A program made the position numbers and the translations under genes. The notes under the pieces were generated by a model. The model was given only the letters and a program-made list of their open reading frames with translations. It searched no databases and was not told the DNA's origin. A stretch of 5,685 nt of DNA from Methanosarcinales archaeon (lineage in GTDB: Archaea; Halobacteriota; Methanosarcinia; Methanosarcinales; Methanocomedenaceae). Position 1 is the stretch's first letter; every line of letters starts with the position of its first letter. The DNA lies in the NCBI GenBank assembly GCA_030614485.1, contig JAUWTY010000084.1:1-5685 (forward strand). The letters are read 5' to 3'. Shown here in pieces: positions 1 through 5,370 of the stretch.

Positions 1-350
1 CAAGGCTGGAGAAGGTGGTGGGCAGGACCGATGATTTACTGATGGTGCGGGGTATCAATTTATTCCCTTCCTTGATATAGGGTGTGTTGGTGGGCATTCC
101 TGGGGTGGGCGACAGGTTCCAGGTTGTTATTGACCGCAAGCGGCATGAGCTGGATGAGATACATATCAGGGTGGAGTTGGTCGAAGGGGGTTTCACTGGT
201 GAGCTTAAGGACCCGGGAGAGGTGAAGTGTAGTGTGGAGGATAAGCTGAAAGCTGTGCTCAATCTCAGGACAGTGGTGGAACTGGTTGAGAAAGGGGGGC
301 AATTCCAAGGATTGCGGGGTAGACTAAGGGTGTGGTGGAAGCATATGGGT
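1..350 (+). pseudogene. paaK: Broken C-terminal part of a phenylacetate-CoA ligase-like protein (copy 1)
   Basis: The frame starting at base 3 reads RLEKVVGRTDDLLMVRGIN, the hinge and start of the C-terminal lid domain (AMP-binding_C_2 type) of PaaK-family adenylate-forming ligases. The family activates aryl or acyl acids to CoA thioesters through an acyl-adenylate. An in-frame TAG at 78-80 interrupts the FPSxIE segment where a glutamate codon is expected. After it the same frame stays open and family-like (VLVGIPGVGDRF, DRKRHELDEIH, ELVEGGFTGELKD, LNLRTVVELVEK) to about base 290. A G-run at 294-299 then shifts the frame. The expected AIPRxAGK tail is visible out of frame and meets another stop (TAG at 321-323). 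The catalytic N-terminal domain lies upstream of the window or is missing. With a nonsense codon and a frameshift this cannot make a normal enzyme. The open stretch from the GTG at 84 is a relic, not a separate gene. The family call is secure; the substrate is unknown. Confidence 0.8.
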
Positions 351-436
351 TCATTGGTGAAGGATTTGTTTATAAGAGGATTGGGAGAGGGGATAAGAAT
401 GAGCATGCTATGAAATAACAAGCAATTTTGCCAGTA

Positions 437-450
437 AGAACATATTTAAT
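437..450 (+). promoter_or_regulatory. Probable TATA-type promoter of the first vapBC operon
   Basis: CATATTTAAT at 441-450 follows a short purine-rich stretch (AGAA at 437-440) that could act as a BRE. A start site about 25 bases downstream would fall near 471, leaving a leader of about 16 bases containing the AGGTGA ribosome site. Spacing and composition fit an archaeal promoter, but A+T-rich intergenic DNA yields such matches often. Confidence 0.4.
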
Positions 451-476
451 TAAAGGGGTTACAAATAGCATAAATA

Positions 477-482
477 AGGTGA
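477..482 (+). promoter_or_regulatory. Ribosome binding site of vapB (first module)
   Basis: AGGTGA lies four bases before the ATG at 487. It complements the 3' end of archaeal 16S rRNA and fixes the start of the antitoxin at 487. Confidence 0.6.
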
Positions 483-486
483 AATA

Positions 487-741
487 ATGAAAACTATAAA
501 TTATACTGCAAAAGTGTTGCCTGACGGGCATATATCGCTACCTTACGAGATTAAAGAAGCGATGGGTCTTGCAGTTGATAGTGTAGTGAAAATCACATTA
601 GAAAGAGATGTGCAAAAAGAGAGTGCAATGAAAGCATTTGGTGTCTGGTCCGAAAGAAGCGAGATTAAAGGTGGGATCGAATATGTTGAGGCTATAAGGA
701 GCGGATGGGATAAGAGAACGAAGAGGATCGATAATGTATAA
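487..741 (+). CDS. vapB: VapB-type antitoxin, AbrB/SpoVT fold
   Basis: This 84-residue protein is the antitoxin of the PIN toxin encoded next to it. Residues about 4-42 match the swapped-hairpin AbrB/MazE DNA-binding fold: a beta strand, the turn LPDGHISLPYEIKEAMGL, then DSVVKITLE. Such domains dimerise and bind the operon's own promoter. The C-terminal part (about 46-80) is a flexible toxin-binding tail, with the AFGVWSERSEI and EAIRSGWDKR segments seen in many archaeal VapB proteins; W54 and W74 are plausible anchors in the toxin groove. The start is supported by AGGTGA four bases upstream. The end overlaps vapC by 8 bases (734-741), which suggests translational coupling. Operon autorepression is the family norm and is inferred here. 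No defect is visible. Base composition is more A+T-rich than the flanking PaaK relics, which fits a separately acquired module. Confidence 0.85.
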   Translation: MKTINYTAKVLPDGHISLPYEIKEAMGLAVDSVVKITLERDVQKESAMKAFGVWSERSEIKGGIEYVEAIRSGWDKRTKRIDNV

Positions 742-1135
742 AGCCCGGTTCCTTGTTGACACGGATATCATTATCAATTATCTAAAGGGTAGGGGTAATG
801 CCAGGGATTTTCTTATGAGGATCATTGATGAGAGAGCATTAGGGTTCTTTTCGGTCATAACTGAAGCTGAACTGTTATCCGGCTCAAGAAATGCTGATGA
901 TGAATCCGCGATTTATTCAATCCTGGATTGTATGGAAGTGATTGAGGTTGAAAGAAATATTGCTGTCACTGCCGGAAAATTGAGGAAAAAATATTATGCT
1001 GCATATAAGACCGAACTTCCTGATGCCATAATTGCGGCAACTGCCAGTGAATATGAGCTTATATTGGCTACTGCTAATGAAAAGCATTTTAATATGTTCA
1101 AGGAAATCGAAGCTGAATATATTAAAGAACTCTGA
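734..1135 (+). CDS. vapC: VapC-type toxin, PIN-domain ribonuclease
   Basis: This 133-residue protein has the usual size and single-domain layout of VapC toxins, Mg2+-dependent endoribonucleases that cut tRNA or rRNA and stop translation when not bound by antitoxin. The acidic PIN residues are in place: D9 in FLVDTDIIINYL, E46 in SVITEAELLSGS, and D97 in ELPDAIIAATA. The LATANEKHF segment near residues 111-119 matches the usual T-x-N strand, with N115 near the metal site. The reading frame is complete, so the toxin is probably functional. The ATG at 734 lies inside vapB and follows GAGG at 723-726, so translation is likely coupled to the antitoxin. The RNA target cannot be read from sequence. 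Confidence 0.88.
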   Translation: MYKARFLVDTDIIINYLKGRGNARDFLMRIIDERALGFFSVITEAELLSGSRNADDESAIYSILDCMEVIEVERNIAVTAGKLRKKYYAAYKTELPDAIIAATASEYELILATANEKHFNMFKEIEAEYIKEL

Positions 1136-1412
1136 GTTCATGTGAGTTAGTACCAGTCTGTTGCTAAGTAAGATTGAAGACATAAATTATATATTTTACC
1201 AGCCATCACCCGAACCCCCTCACCCGCCTCCCAGCACCACAGCCAGCACACAATCCCGGTCAGTGCTCCCTGCTCATCCTGCCGAACCCGGCGGTGTACC
1301 AGCGGCGGCGGGCTGTCCTTACATTCGAGGCCGGGGCCGTGTTCTGGCTTTCCCTGCTCACCGGACCCGGGCCACACGAATCCACAAGGCTGGCTGCTGG
1401 TAAGGTAAACAG
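1136..1412. other. Non-coding debris between vapC and the second PaaK relic
   Basis: No gene is recognisable in these 277 bases. The first 45 or so are A+T-rich and lead into the shared 26-bp element. From 1206 the DNA becomes C-rich and then G+C-rich. Open frames across it on both strands are low-complexity (Pro, Ala, Gly, Arg) with no family resemblance. It may contain decayed PaaK-like sequence, since the recognisable relic begins directly after it, but no family motif is visible here. Confidence 0.5.
1180..1205. repeat. 26-bp A+T-rich element, copy 1
   Basis: This stretch, ACATAAATTATATATTTTA followed by CCAGCCA, recurs at 5195-5220 with one mismatch. Both copies lie downstream of a vapC stop codon and just before a C-rich stretch. 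The core resembles an archaeal TATA box; it could equally act as a U-rich terminator for the toxin operon or be the end of a lost element. Confidence 0.6.
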
Positions 1413-1916
1413 GGCGGGCTGGCAGGTGAAGTGTAGCCAGGGAAGAAGGGGGAACTGGTGCTGACCTCACTGACCAAGGAGGCCATGCCCTTAATACGCT
1501 GCCGTCTCGTAGATATTACCAGTATCATTGAGGATGAATGCCCGTGCGAGCGCACCTATATAAGGCTGGATAAGGTGGTGGACAGGACTGATGGTATACT
1601 GATAGTGCGGGGTATTAATGTATTCACTTCCCAGATAGTGTGTGTGCTGGTGGGCATTCATGGGATTGGCGATCGGTTCCGGGTTGTTATTGACCGCAAG
1701 CGGCATAAGCTGGATGAGATACAGATCATGGTGGAGTTGGTCGAAAGGGGGTTTTACTGGTGAGCTTAAGGACCTGGGAGAGGGGAAGTGTAGTGTGGAG
1801 GAAAGCTGAAAGCTGTGCTTAATCTCAAGATAGTGGTGGAACTGGTTGAGAAAGAGGCAATTCCGAAGACTGCAGGGGAGGCCGGGAGGGTGGTGGAGAT
1901 GAGGGGGAAAAACTGA
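1413..1916 (+). pseudogene. paaK: Broken C-terminal part of a phenylacetate-CoA ligase-like protein (copy 2)
   Basis: This relic covers more of the ligase than copy 1. It begins near AGEV-stop-PGKKGELVLTSL (the TAG at 1434-1436 is in frame). It then runs through LTKEAMPLIRCR, DITSIIEDECPC and LDKVVDRTDGILIVRGIN into the C-terminal domain (VLVGIHGIGDRF, DRKRHKLDEIQI). An extra base in the A/G run near 1745-1755 throws the frame off, so the first frame stops at 1761-1763. A second lesion, one base missing near 1800-1803 relative to copy 1, restores LKAVLNLKIVVELVEKEA and the family-like tail AIPKTAGEAGRVVEMR. This reaches its natural stop at 1914-1916, ten bases from the end of the convergent permease gene. 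In PaaK the arginine of PLIRYRTRD and the downstream aspartate bind AMP; here the motif is altered to PLIRCRLVD. At least three lesions make it inactive. Confidence 0.82.
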
Positions 1917-1920
1917 AAAC
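1907..1920 (-). terminator. Possible U-rich terminator of the ABC exporter operon
   Basis: On the minus strand, GTTTTCAGTTTTTC follows the permease stop by about 6 bases. Archaeal transcription commonly ends at such T-tracts without a hairpin. The tract also overlaps the end of the convergent PaaK relic. Confidence 0.4.
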
Positions 1921-1925
1921 CTAGA

Positions 1926-3095
1926 TCAGAACGCCCTGGTAATATCAGGCCGCTTCATTAACAGGGCGACCATTATACCAGTGAATATACCTGCACCCAC
2001 CGATACAGTAAAACCTCCGACCAGCAACATAGGATCGATAGCGGGACTGACATTGAAACCAACAACTCTGGTAAGCACGCTATTTAAAAATAGTTTCCCA
2101 ACCACGGCCAGCAGTACTCCTATGAGACCTCCCCCGGCCGAAAGGAACAATGATTCATAGAATACTGATTTTAGAATGGAAATCCTTGAGATACCGATGG
2201 CGCTCATTACTGCCATATCACCCTCCATTTCACTGACCGACATTACCATAGTCGTGCCGATAAACAACATCCCAAGGATAAAAGAGACCAGGGCTGTGGC
2301 TGCTGCTGTTGCCAGGATGCGCTTATCACTTGCAATCTTGAAAGCAGTATATTCAGAGCCTGATAATACAAGATGGTCGGGGTATAGGTTTTCCAGCAGG
2401 GGTCCTGCATCAGGCCCCTCGACCAGTATCTGGTCTGCCCTGTCACCTTCCAGATTTCCGGTAATATACTGTAATTCAGATATATGGATCACTACAACAG
2501 GAATTCCAGAATAATCCACTGTATCTATGATATTTACCACCCTGAAGCTCTTAGGAGAGGCAAAGATTCCGGTGGAAATGTCAAGGTTCAACCGGTCGCC
2601 CACACCCAGTCCAAGGAGGTCTGCCATCTGCCTGTTAATAACAGCTTCATCGGTCCATCCTCCTCCAAAGAAGTACGGGTCACCGCCGGTAAAACCGCTT
2701 GCTGCAAATGGCATGACATCAATTGCGCCAGGGATCACACCTGTTGCAAGCACCACACTGGTCTCATTTGGATCATTGGTATATGCATATACCACCCTGT
2801 TCAGCACAGGACTTGCCCCTTTGACCCTGGGGTCAAGGAACAGGGTCTCGATCTCACCGTGGACATCACCCAGCATGGTCTGCCCCGAACCTAATATCGG
2901 GTCCAAGATGTCCGAATCAGCGGGCACCACCCAAAAATCGATGGAACCTGAGGCGGCGCTATTCTCTTTTAGACCCAGGCTTACCGAAGTCAGCAGTATT
3001 ATCAGGGCGATGGCAACACCGATTGCTGTCATGGTAAAGAGTGTCCGGTATCGACGACGGTACAGGTTCTTTAATGACATCTTCAGGTATGTCAC
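1926..3095 (-). CDS. ABC exporter permease, MacB/FtsX family
   Basis: This 389-residue membrane protein is the transmembrane half of a MacB/LolCDE-type ABC system. The sequence shows the type VII layout: a basic cytoplasmic start (LKNLYRRRYRTLF), TM1 at about 20-40, a long external domain at about 42-258 and three C-terminal helices at about 262-286, 313-335 and 354-378. Between TM2 and TM3 is the FtsX-like coupling region SEMEGDMAVMSAIGISRISI, which contacts the ATPase. Family members act as mechanotransmitters that move lipoproteins, peptides or drugs, or control envelope enzymes; the substrate here is unknown. The GTG start overlaps the ATPase stop (GTGA at 3092-3095), giving tight coupling. 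An ATG five codons further in (3078-3080) is an alternative start. The frame is complete and of normal length. Only one permease gene is present, so it probably works as a homodimer. Confidence 0.88.
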   Translation of the reverse strand: MTYLKMSLKNLYRRRYRTLFTMTAIGVAIALIILLTSVSLGLKENSAASGSIDFWVVPADSDILDPILGSGQTMLGDVHGEIETLFLDPRVKGASPVLNRVVYAYTNDPNETSVVLATGVIPGAIDVMPFAASGFTGGDPYFFGGGWTDEAVINRQMADLLGLGVGDRLNLDISTGIFASPKSFRVVNIIDTVDYSGIPVVVIHISELQYITGNLEGDRADQILVEGPDAGPLLENLYPDHLVLSGSEYTAFKIASDKRILATAAATALVSFILGMLFIGTTMVMSVSEMEGDMAVMSAIGISRISILKSVFYESLFLSAGGGLIGVLLAVVGKLFLNSVLTRVVGFNVSPAIDPMLLVGGFTVSVGAGIFTGIMVALLMKRPDITRAF

Positions 3096-3763
3096 AGTTC
3101 GATTCTCCCGTCTTTTAGATGAATAATCCTGTGTGCCCTGGAAGTCACTGATTCGTCATGGCTTACTATTATAATTGTCTGACGGGATTCGCGGTTAATG
3201 GATTCAAATATATCCAGGATGCGTTCCCCGGTGACGGAATCCAGTTCACCTGTTGGTTCATCGGCAAACACTATGGCTGGCCTGTTAGCCAGTGCCCTGG
3301 CAATGGCCACCCTCTGTTGTTCCCCTCCGCTTAACTGGGAGGGTATATGGCGGGTCCGGCTGCCTAACCCCACCGATTCCAGCAAAGACTTTGTCCTTTC
3401 CCTTCGTTCTTTCCCGGGTACACCTGCCTCACGCATTGGAAGTTCCACGTTCTCGAAGGCGGTGAGAGTGGGCAAGAGATGGAATTGCTGGAATACGAAC
3501 CCCAGTTGCCTTAGCCTGAGCTTTGCCAGTGCCTTTGATGATAGCGTTGAAGTGTCTGTATTGTTGATATAGATCTTACCAGAGGTGGGACGGTCGATGC
3601 AGCCCAGCATATGCAACAAGGTGGACTTGCCTGAACCGCTGGGTCCGTTAATGGCTACAAATTCTCCCCCCTCTATCTTTAGGTTCAGATCTTGTAGGGC
3701 ATCTATGGCGATATTGTTAATCTTATACCGTTTTGTGAGGTTAATGGCTTGTATTATGTTCAT
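3092..3763 (-). CDS. ABC transporter ATP-binding protein, MacB/LolD class
   Basis: This 223-residue ATPase powers the permease encoded directly after it. All nucleotide-binding motifs are intact: Walker [10 protein letters not shown] (40-48), Q-loop Q92 in [10 protein letters not shown], signature LSGGEQQR (144-151), Walker B IVFADEP with catalytic E169, D-loop ELDS (173-176; GNLDS is commoner) and switch histidine H202. TGxLDS after Walker B and the short length are typical of the LolD/MacB/FtsE group. Two subunits should pair with two permeases at the cytoplasmic face of the membrane. The ATG at 3763 opens directly with the domain ([14 protein letters not shown]). No strong ribosome site precedes it, which fits a short leader or leaderless transcript. 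The gene heads a two-gene operon transcribed away from the palindrome-bearing control region. Confidence 0.92.
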   Translation of the reverse strand: MNIIQAINLTKRYKINNIAIDALQDLNLKIEGGEFVAINGPSGSGKSTLLHMLGCIDRPTSGKIYINNTDTSTLSSKALAKLRLRQLGFVFQQFHLLPTLTAFENVELPMREAGVPGKERRERTKSLLESVGLGSRTRHIPSQLSGGEQQRVAIARALANRPAIVFADEPTGELDSVTGERILDIFESINRESRQTIIIVSHDESVTSRAHRIIHLKDGRIEL

Positions 3764-3792
3764 GTTAAGTTTTTATAATTGGTTATTACCGG

Positions 3793-3802
3793 AATATATA
3801 TA
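3793..3802 (-). promoter_or_regulatory. Probable TATA box of the ABC exporter operon
   Basis: On the minus strand TATATATATT is centred about 35 bases before the ATPase start. A start site 25-27 bases downstream would fall near 3770-3772, giving a leader of under 10 bases, common in archaea. The 17-bp palindrome at 3812-3828 lies directly upstream of it. Confidence 0.5.
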
Positions 3803-3811
3803 GTTGGTTCG

Positions 3812-3828
3812 TATCAAGGTCCTTGATA
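3812..3828. promoter_or_regulatory. Perfect 17-bp palindrome TATCAAGG-T-CCTTGATA, likely operator
   Basis: Two 8-base arms match perfectly around a single central base. It sits about 10 bases upstream of the minus-strand TATA box of the exporter and before the plus-strand flippase relic. This is a position expected for an activator site, or for a repressor shared by divergent promoters. No regulator gene is in the window. Confidence 0.5.
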
Positions 3829-3852
3829 AAATATAACCTGCTCTTTTCAACA

Positions 3853-3869
3853 CCAGATAACTTATCTGG
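3853..3869. promoter_or_regulatory. Perfect 17-bp palindrome CCAGATAA-C-TTATCTGG plus repeated half-site
   Basis: This is a second perfect palindrome with 8-base arms and one central base, 41 bases centre to centre from the first. Its left arm with flank (TTCAACACCAGATAA, 3846-3860) recurs as TTCAACCAGATAA at 3874-3886, two bases shorter, followed by AGCTGG. It lies just downstream of AAAATATAACC (3828-3838), a possible plus-strand TATA box, so a bound dimer could cover the start site; as RNA it could form a hairpin. Confidence 0.5.
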
Positions 3870-3933
3870 GTTCTTCAACCAGATAAAGCTGGTCTTGGTA
3901 GACAATTTATTGGTCTTATATATTTTTACTACC

Positions 3934-4279
3934 ATGGCTACACTCCACGACCCGCTCTTTAAAAATTCATATTACCTGATGGGGAATACTATACTCTCAG
4001 CCGGTTCCGGTTTATTTTTCTGGACATTTGCGCCCCGGTTCAATTCACCAAAGGAGTTGGGGCTGGGGTCTGCCATGCTGGCTGCAATGGGGCTTCTCTG
4101 TATGCTCTCGCTGCTTGGGTTTGACATTGGGCTGATCAGGTATCTGCCTGGCGAGGAGGATAAGGGCGGGATGATCAACTCATGTTTTGTGATGGCCGGG
4201 CTTGCTGCGGCGCTGCTTTCGGTGGTGTTCTTGTGCGAGCTGCATATCTGGTCTCCTGCGCTTCTGGTCCTGCGTGAAC
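3934..4279 (+). pseudogene. N-terminal fragment of a polysaccharide flippase (Wzx-like)
   Basis: About 115 codons match the start of oligosaccharide/polysaccharide flippases, which carry lipid-linked sugars across the membrane in surface-glycan assembly. Visible parts are LFKNSYYLMGNTILSAGSG with TM1, then ELGLGSAMLAAMGLLCMLSL and the strongly family-like GFDIGLIRYLPGEE with TM2, and INSCFVMAGLAAALLSVVFL with TM3. Full proteins have about 12-14 helices and 400-500 residues, so roughly three quarters is missing. The frame stops at 4300-4302 after entering foreign sequence at about 4280. I place the start at the ATG at 3934, where family similarity begins. An in-frame codon at 3823 would add 37 residues without family resemblance and would read through the palindromes. 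The product, if made, would be a stub without transport function. Confidence 0.7.
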
Positions 4280-4298
4280 GTACTGGATGGGTACTGGA
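4280..4298 (+). repeat. 8-bp direct repeat at the flippase/nucleotidyltransferase junction
   Basis: GTACTGGA occurs at 4280-4287 and again at 4291-4298, exactly where flippase similarity ends and thymidylyltransferase-like similarity begins. It may be microhomology used in the deletion, or a small duplication made during joining. Confidence 0.55.
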
Positions 4299-4378
4299 CT
4301 GATGCGGGGACGTTCGAGAGCTTGTTGAGGGCGGGGGCTATGGTGGAGACTTTTAAGGAGAAGGCTAATAATAGATAA
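4280..4378 (+). pseudogene. rfbA: C-terminal scrap of a glucose-1-phosphate thymidylyltransferase-like protein
   Basis: In a frame different from the flippase fragment, bases 4280-4378 read VLDGYWTDAGTFESLLRAG, then AMVETFKEK and a stop. The W-x-D-A/T-G-T-x-x-S-L-x-x-A motif is typical of the C-terminal part of RmlA/RfbA-type sugar nucleotidyltransferases, which make dTDP-glucose (or similar) for surface-polysaccharide sugars. Only about 32 codons remain, with no start codon or active-site loop (GxGTRL), so it is inert. Its natural stop appears kept. Flippase and thymidylyltransferase genes often share polysaccharide clusters, so a deletion inside such a cluster is the simplest origin. Another NDP-sugar pyrophosphorylase subfamily is possible given the short match. 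Confidence 0.55.
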
Positions 4379-4394
4379 GCTGAAATATTAAAAT

Positions 4395-4400
4395 AGGTGA
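4395..4400 (+). promoter_or_regulatory. Ribosome binding site deciding the start of the second antitoxin
   Basis: AGGTGA ends 8 bases before the ATG at 4409. The in-frame GTG at 4397 lies inside this site, so it is unlikely to be the start; ATG 4409 is preferred. Confidence 0.6.
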
Positions 4401-4408
4401 AACGTATT

Positions 4409-4648
4409 ATGGAAACAACTTCGAAATATGAAGAACAAATATTGAACGATATACGTGGAATTCCTCCTAATTTATTGCCGAAAATATCTAAATTAATACA
4501 TTTCATGAAGGATGAAATATTAAGCGAATCCGAAAAACCCCTCCTGGAAAAAAAGAAATTTATTTCACTTGAAGGCATTTTTCAGGGTAAGGTCGAGCAT
4601 ACGAGTGAGGAGATCAAAGCTGTCCAGATAAAATTGAAAGAAACATGA
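4409..4648 (+). CDS. vapB: VapB-like antitoxin, DUF2281-like type
   Basis: From ATG 4409 this is a 79-residue protein paired with the PIN toxin that follows. Residues about 5-37 (KYEEQILNDIRGIPPNLLPK, then ISKLIHFMKDEI) form the short helical head found in DUF2281-like antitoxins. The tail (about 51-74, FISLEGIFQGKVEHTSEEIK) resembles toxin-binding tails with a GIFxGK motif and acidic helix. It shows no AbrB hairpin and is unrelated to the antitoxin at 487-741. The ATGA overlap with vapC (4645-4648) implies coupled translation. The DNA is A+T-rich, in contrast with the G+C-rich relic before it. A promoter is uncertain: AAATATTA at 4383-4390 is TATA-like but too close to the ATG unless the transcript is leaderless. 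The role is inferred mainly from its partner and the family-like head and tail. Confidence 0.75.
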   Translation: METTSKYEEQILNDIRGIPPNLLPKISKLIHFMKDEILSESEKPLLEKKKFISLEGIFQGKVEHTSEEIKAVQIKLKET

Positions 4649-5040
4649 CCTATTATATAGTTGATACTCACGGTCTGGTATGGTTTCTGGAAAAAAGCCC
4701 GAAACTTGGGGAGAAGGCACGAGAGGTATTTCTTGATGAGGATTCTAATCTCATTATCCCTACGATTGTATTGGCAGAAATTAAATTCCTATTTGATAAA
4801 AATAGATTTTCCACATCCCTGGAGAATGTTTTCAGTATAATAACTGACGATCCAAGATGTATTGTACATCCACTTGATATTGATGTGATTGGCTTGCTTC
4901 CTACTACATTGGAAATCCACGATGCAATCATCACTGCTACTGGATTACTTTTTAATGAGAGGTCAAGCTCTATGGATGTAATGATTATTACGAAAGATGT
5001 GGAGATAACTGATAGCAAACTGGTAAAAACGATATGGTAA
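4645..5040 (+). CDS. vapC: VapC-type toxin, PIN-domain ribonuclease
   Basis: This 131-residue PIN-domain protein is the toxin of the second module. It belongs to a different PIN subgroup from the first toxin: it starts YYIVDTHGLVWFLEKSPKLG, the common VDTHxxxW opening. Metal-binding residues are visible as D7, E45 (IVLAEIKFLF), D93 (LEIHDAIITATG) and D118 in the IITKDVEI strand, and the family ending LVKTIW is intact. It should be an Mg2+-dependent RNase held inactive by the 4409-4648 protein; the target RNA is unknown. It has no separate ribosome site and depends on the ATGA overlap. No frameshift or lost residue is seen, so the module is probably active despite lying in decayed DNA. Confidence 0.87.
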   Translation: MTYYIVDTHGLVWFLEKSPKLGEKAREVFLDEDSNLIIPTIVLAEIKFLFDKNRFSTSLENVFSIITDDPRCIVHPLDIDVIGLLPTTLEIHDAIITATGLLFNERSSSMDVMIITKDVEITDSKLVKTIW

Positions 5041-5119
5041 TGGGAACTGCAAATATAACGGTTGGCGGGCAGCGGGTGCAGGGTAAATAATCTATTGTCC
5101 AGGCATATGAATAACTCAC

Positions 5120-5146
5120 CGCAAAGGCCGCGAAGGTCGCAAAGAC
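5120..5146 (+). repeat. Three tandem 9-bp units (CGCAAAGGC type)
   Basis: The units CGCAAAGGC, CGCGAAGGT and CGCAAAGAC follow without gaps and share CGCRAAGR. Similar 'cgcaaagg' runs are, from memory, scattered in intergenic DNA of many bacteria and archaea; their role is unclear to me. Three units are too few and too short for a CRISPR. Confidence 0.6.
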
Positions 5147-5194
5147 AATGTTACCTTAACTTCACCTCATGTGCGTACTTTGGGATATAGTATA

Positions 5195-5220
5195 ACATAA
5201 ATTATATATTTTAACAGCCA
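5195..5220. repeat. 26-bp A+T-rich element, copy 2
   Basis: It matches the copy at 1180-1205 at 25 of 26 positions (A instead of C near the end, before CAGCCA). It follows the second toxin-antitoxin operon by about 155 bases and, like copy 1, precedes C-rich DNA and a pseudogene. It may be a TATA-box promoter remnant of a lost gene or the edge of a shared element. Confidence 0.6.
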
Positions 5221-5370
5221 CCAGCTGCGCCTCCCACGCTCCCCGGCTCCTGGCCAGCAGATATTCTCACCCACTCACCCTGCGCAAAATTCCTTAATTC
5301 TCTCCCCCCCGAACCGATGCCTTATGAACCACCACACGTGCCGACCGAATACAGTGCAGAACGGACCGGG

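Noticed and set aside
84..413. Open frame of 109 codons starting at GTG 84
   Set aside because: It is the post-stop remainder of the PaaK-like relic. Its start lies inside a conserved strand of the domain and its last third is frameshifted, so it is not an independent gene.
1147..1470. Minus- and plus-strand open frames in the G+C-rich gap
   Set aside because: The translations are low-complexity Pro/Ala/Gly/Arg sequence with no motifs, and the region overlaps the start of the second PaaK relic.
2527..3126. Long plus-strand open frame opposite the exporter genes
   Set aside because: It is the antisense of the clearly coding permease and the ATPase end. Its translation is rich in Ser, Pro and Thr with no domain, as expected for a shadow frame.
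3198..3572. Plus-strand open frame opposite the ATPase
   Set aside because: It is antisense to the intact ATP-binding domain with all its motifs; no family features of its own.
3916..3927. TTATATATTTTT as promoter of the flippase relic
   Set aside because: It lies only about 10-15 bases before ATG 3934, too close for a TATA box at the usual 25-27 bases upstream of the transcript start unless a later start is used.
3823..3933. Upstream extension of the flippase relic by 37 codons
   Set aside because: The extension lacks family similarity and would run through both the second palindrome and the repeated half-site; ATG 3934 fits the family start better.
5120..5146. Possible CRISPR array
   Set aside because: The units are 9 bases and contiguous with no spacers; no cas genes are present.
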